In this document: positions 6,274-8,015 of the stretch, one piece after another
Layout of the letters: every line of letters starts with the position of its first letter
Position numbering within the stretch: the stretch's first letter is position 1
NCBI GenBank assembly: GCA_902494585.1
Contig: CABUUD010000087.1
Span: 1 to 8,015 of the forward strand
Reading direction: 5' to 3'
DNA length: 8,015 nt
From: an uncultured Collinsella sp.
Lineage (GTDB): Bacteria > Actinomycetota > Coriobacteriia > Coriobacteriales > Coriobacteriaceae
Position numbers and translations under genes: made by a program
The notes under the pieces: generated by a model
Database searches by the model: none
What the model was told of the DNA's origin: nothing
Seen by the model: only the letters and a program-made list of their open reading frames with translations

Positions 6274-6960
6274 ATGATCGTCGCCATCGACGGCCCCGCC
6301 GGTTCCGGCAAGTCCACCATCGCCAAGGAGATCGCCCGCCAGCTGGGCTTTAACAAGCTCGACACGGGCGCCATGTATCGCGCCGTCACCTTCGCCGCGC
6401 TCGACCGCGGCATCGACCTGGATGACGAGGCGGCCATCGACGCCCTCGCCGAGCAGATCGAGATCCGCTTTACCAACGGCACCGGCGAGGACACGCGCCT
6501 GACCATCGACGGCCAGGACGCCTCGGCTGCCATCCGCACCCCGCAGGTCGACGCCAACGTGTCCAAGGTCTCGGCCTACCCAGGCGTGCGCGCAGCCATG
6601 CTCATCCACCAGCGCCGCGCCGCCGAAGACCGCGATATCGTCGCCGAGGGTCGTGACATCGGCACCGTCGTCTTCCCCAACGCGCAGGTCAAGGTCTTTC
6701 TGACCGCCGACCCGCGCGAGCGCGCCCGTCGCCGCGTTCTGCAGCGCCACCAAAACGACGCCCAACCGCTCACCGAAGAGCAGCTCGAGGCCGAGGTCGA
6801 CGAGACCCTCGACGCCCTCAAGCAGCGCGATAAGCTCGACAGCAGCCGCGAGGTCGCGCCGCTCGTGCCCGCCGAGGACGCGGTTCACGTCGACTCCACC
6901 GCCCACACCATCGATGAGGTCGTCTCGATCATCGAGGACCTCATCAACCAAAGGAGGTAG
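6274..6960 (+). CDS. cmk: Cytidylate (CMP/dCMP) kinase
   Basis: A 228-residue cytosolic kinase that transfers phosphate from ATP to CMP or dCMP, recycling cytidine nucleotides for nucleic acid and CDP-lipid synthesis. The P-loop GPAGSGKST is at 7-15. LDTGAMYRAVT (29-39) is the CMP-binding start. The segment around VDANVSKVSAYPGVR (92-106) belongs to the NMP-binding domain typical of Cmk. AEGRDIGTVVFP (124-135) is the nucleotide-binding core, DPRERARRR (147-154) the lid-like basic part, and RDKLDSSREVAPL (185-197) the C-terminal signature. Length matches the family (about 220-230). The ATG has AAGGAA (6261-6266) 7 bases upstream. The 66-bp gap after rluB shows no terminator or clear promoter, so co-transcription is likely. 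Confidence 0.97.
   Translation: MIVAIDGPAGSGKSTIAKEIARQLGFNKLDTGAMYRAVTFAALDRGIDLDDEAAIDALAEQIEIRFTNGTGEDTRLTIDGQDASAAIRTPQVDANVSKVSAYPGVRAAMLIHQRRAAEDRDIVAEGRDIGTVVFPNAQVKVFLTADPRERARRRVLQRHQNDAQPLTEEQLEAEVDETLDALKQRDKLDSSREVAPLVPAEDAVHVDSTAHTIDEVVSIIEDLINQRR
6950..6958 (+). promoter_or_regulatory. Strong RBS overlapping the cmk stop
   Basis: AAAGGAGGT, close to the full anti-Shine-Dalgarno complement, encodes the last cmk codons (Q-R-R) and shares its final T with the TAG stop. It sits about 6 bases from the acyltransferase ATG at 6964. A ribosome terminating on cmk would be placed on this site, which suggests efficient or coupled re-initiation. Confidence 0.8.
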
Positions 6961-6963
6961 CCC

Positions 6964-7692
6964 ATGCGCCTGTTTAAGCAGACGCCCGAGGATTACTACA
7001 ACGCCCCCTACGACGAGTTCCCGGCGCTCATCCGCGGCACCGTCTTCGTGGTCATGGCAATCCTTTGGGCATTCACCAAGCTCATGTGGCGCTGGAAGGT
7101 CGAGGACGCGGACCTGCTGTTTGAGCGCCAGGAAGGCCGCGGCAGCGTGGTCATCTGCAACCACACCTCGATGGCCGAGCTCCTGGCTGTAGAGACGGCG
7201 CTGTTCTACGGCGGCCGCCGCATCCGCCCCATCTTTAAGTCCGAGTTCGCCAAGAGCAAGATTGTGCGCTGGGCCTTTAGCCGCGTGGGCGGCATTCCCG
7301 TCGAGCGTGGCACTGCCGACATGAAGTGTCTGCGCGCCGCTCAACATGCACTGCAGCGCGGTGAAGACGTCCTGATCTTCCCCGAGGGCACGCGCATCCG
7401 CTCGCGCGAGATCAAACCCGAAGTCCACGGCGGCTTTGCGCTCATCGCTCAGATGGGCAAGGCGCCCGTCAACCCACTCGCCATTTGTGGTTGGTCCGAT
7501 ATTACGCCTAAGGGCAAAAAGCTCATGCGCCCCAAAAAATGCTGGATCCGTGCCGGCAAGGCCATCTCGCTTTCCGATGCTCCGGCCGAGCTCAAGCGCA
7601 AGGAACGCCTGGCATGGTTTGAGTCCGAAGCCATGAATCGCGTCTACGCCATGCGCGATGACCTTTGCGCCGAGCACCCGGGCAGGTTCTAG
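6964..7692 (+). CDS. plsC: Lysophospholipid acyltransferase (PlsC-like)
   Basis: A 242-residue member of the PlsC/LPLAT family, which acylates 1-acyl-glycerol-3-phosphate to phosphatidic acid at the inner face of the membrane. A hydrophobic N-terminal segment (about 23-41, LIRGTVFVVMAILWAFTKL) should anchor it. Motif I is NHTSMAE (66-72), so the usual NHX4D reads NHX4E here (E72, codon GAG at 7177). Motif II, GGIPVERG (109-116), and motif III, FPEGTR (139-144), are canonical, and VNPLAI (around 170) fits motif IV. The ATG has a strong RBS overlapping the cmk stop; the next gene begins 2 bases after the stop. Family assignment is firm, the exact acceptor is not. The Glu substitution could mean an altered or weaker catalytic relay, or a subfamily with a different acceptor. 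Confidence 0.88.
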   Translation: MRLFKQTPEDYYNAPYDEFPALIRGTVFVVMAILWAFTKLMWRWKVEDADLLFERQEGRGSVVICNHTSMAELLAVETALFYGGRRIRPIFKSEFAKSKIVRWAFSRVGGIPVERGTADMKCLRAAQHALQRGEDVLIFPEGTRIRSREIKPEVHGGFALIAQMGKAPVNPLAICGWSDITPKGKKLMRPKKCWIRAGKAISLSDAPAELKRKERLAWFESEAMNRVYAMRDDLCAEHPGRF

Positions 7693-7694
7693 CC

Positions 7695-8015
7695 ATGGGC
7701 GAGTATGTCATGAACACTGCCGAGGCTGTGACCGGCAAGGCAGACGCCCCCACCATCGAAATCGCCGCCCACGCTGGCACCTGCTACGGCGTGCAGCGTG
7801 CGCTCGATATGGCCCTGGCGGCCGCCCCGCAAGCGGGGGAGAACGCTCAGGTCCACACCCTGGGCCCGCTCATCCATAATCCCATCGTGGTGCGCGAGCT
7901 TGCCGAGGCGGGCGTCGGTCTGGCTGAGACCCTTGACGATGCCACGTCGGGCACCGTGATCATTCGCGCGCACGGTGTGGTGCCGCAGGTCATCGATGCC
8001 GCTCGCGAGCGTGGC
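7695..8015 (+). CDS. ispH: HMBPP reductase IspH, 5' part only
   Basis: The first 107 codons of 4-hydroxy-3-methylbut-2-enyl diphosphate reductase, cut by the window edge. IspH is an iron-sulfur enzyme that makes IPP and DMAPP in the last step of the MEP isoprenoid pathway. Visible hallmarks are HAGTCYGVQRAL (26-37), with C30 as the first cluster ligand, LGPLIHNPIVV (56-66) with substrate-binding H61, and IIRAHGVVPQV (89-99) with H93. The spacing of these residues fits the family. The ATG at 7695 is 2 bases after the plsC stop, with only a weak upstream GGCAGG (7681-7686). The in-frame ATG at 7710 is an alternative. About 20 residues precede the usual family start, so a later start is possible. 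The other two cluster cysteines, and whether the protein carries a C-terminal fusion as in some clostridia, lie beyond the window. Confidence 0.95.
   Translation, partial: MGEYVMNTAEAVTGKADAPTIEIAAHAGTCYGVQRALDMALAAAPQAGENAQVHTLGPLIHNPIVVRELAEAGVGLAETLDDATSGTVIIRAHGVVPQVIDAARERG

Noticed and set aside
6250..7677. Long - strand open frame opposite cmk and plsC (475 codons)
   Set aside because: Antisense shadow of two well-supported genes, with repetitive Val/Gly/Asp/Leu composition and no motif.

Overview
The window is about 8 kb of GC-rich bacterial chromosome. G or C fills most third codon positions, Shine-Dalgarno sequences are strong (AAAGGAGGT, GGAGGA), and one start codon is GTG. The set scpA-scpB-rluB-cmk followed by plsC-ispH, together with the high GC, fits the Coriobacteriia (a Collinsella-like gut actinobacterium). 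That placement is an inference from gene order and composition, not from a database match. All recognised genes lie on the + strand.

Positions 1 to about 396 contain no gene I can support. This stretch is extremely GC-rich and holds a perfect 26-bp palindrome. It is followed by a compact stable-RNA unit: an AT-rich UP-element-like block, a -35/-10 pair with 17-bp spacing, a tRNA-Ala(GGC) gene and an intrinsic terminator.

From 611 to 3623 there are three tightly packed genes: an ABC-F ATPase (ribosome-associated type), an unrecognised 98-residue membrane protein that starts at a GTG inside the end of the ATPase gene, and a minimal site-2 (M50) intramembrane metalloprotease. The small protein and the protease are probably translationally coupled.

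From 3708 to the right edge runs a second, housekeeping-type operon: scpA and scpB (the non-SMC subunits of the chromosome-segregation condensin), rluB (23S rRNA pseudouridine synthase), cmk (CMP/dCMP kinase), a plsC-like lysophospholipid acyltransferase, and the first 107 codons of ispH (last step of the MEP isoprenoid pathway). Genes overlap by 14 bp or are separated by 2 to 66 bp, and no terminator is visible between them. The 84-bp gap before scpA has two small hairpins, a weak promoter candidate and a very strong ribosome binding site, so it is the likely operon head.

I do not see a mobile element, a CRISPR array, a defence system or a clearly new system. The points most worth a second look are the HX4E (instead of HX4D) motif in the acyltransferase, the unknown membrane protein beside the protease, the palindrome in the gene-free left end, and the promoter question for the ABC-F gene.
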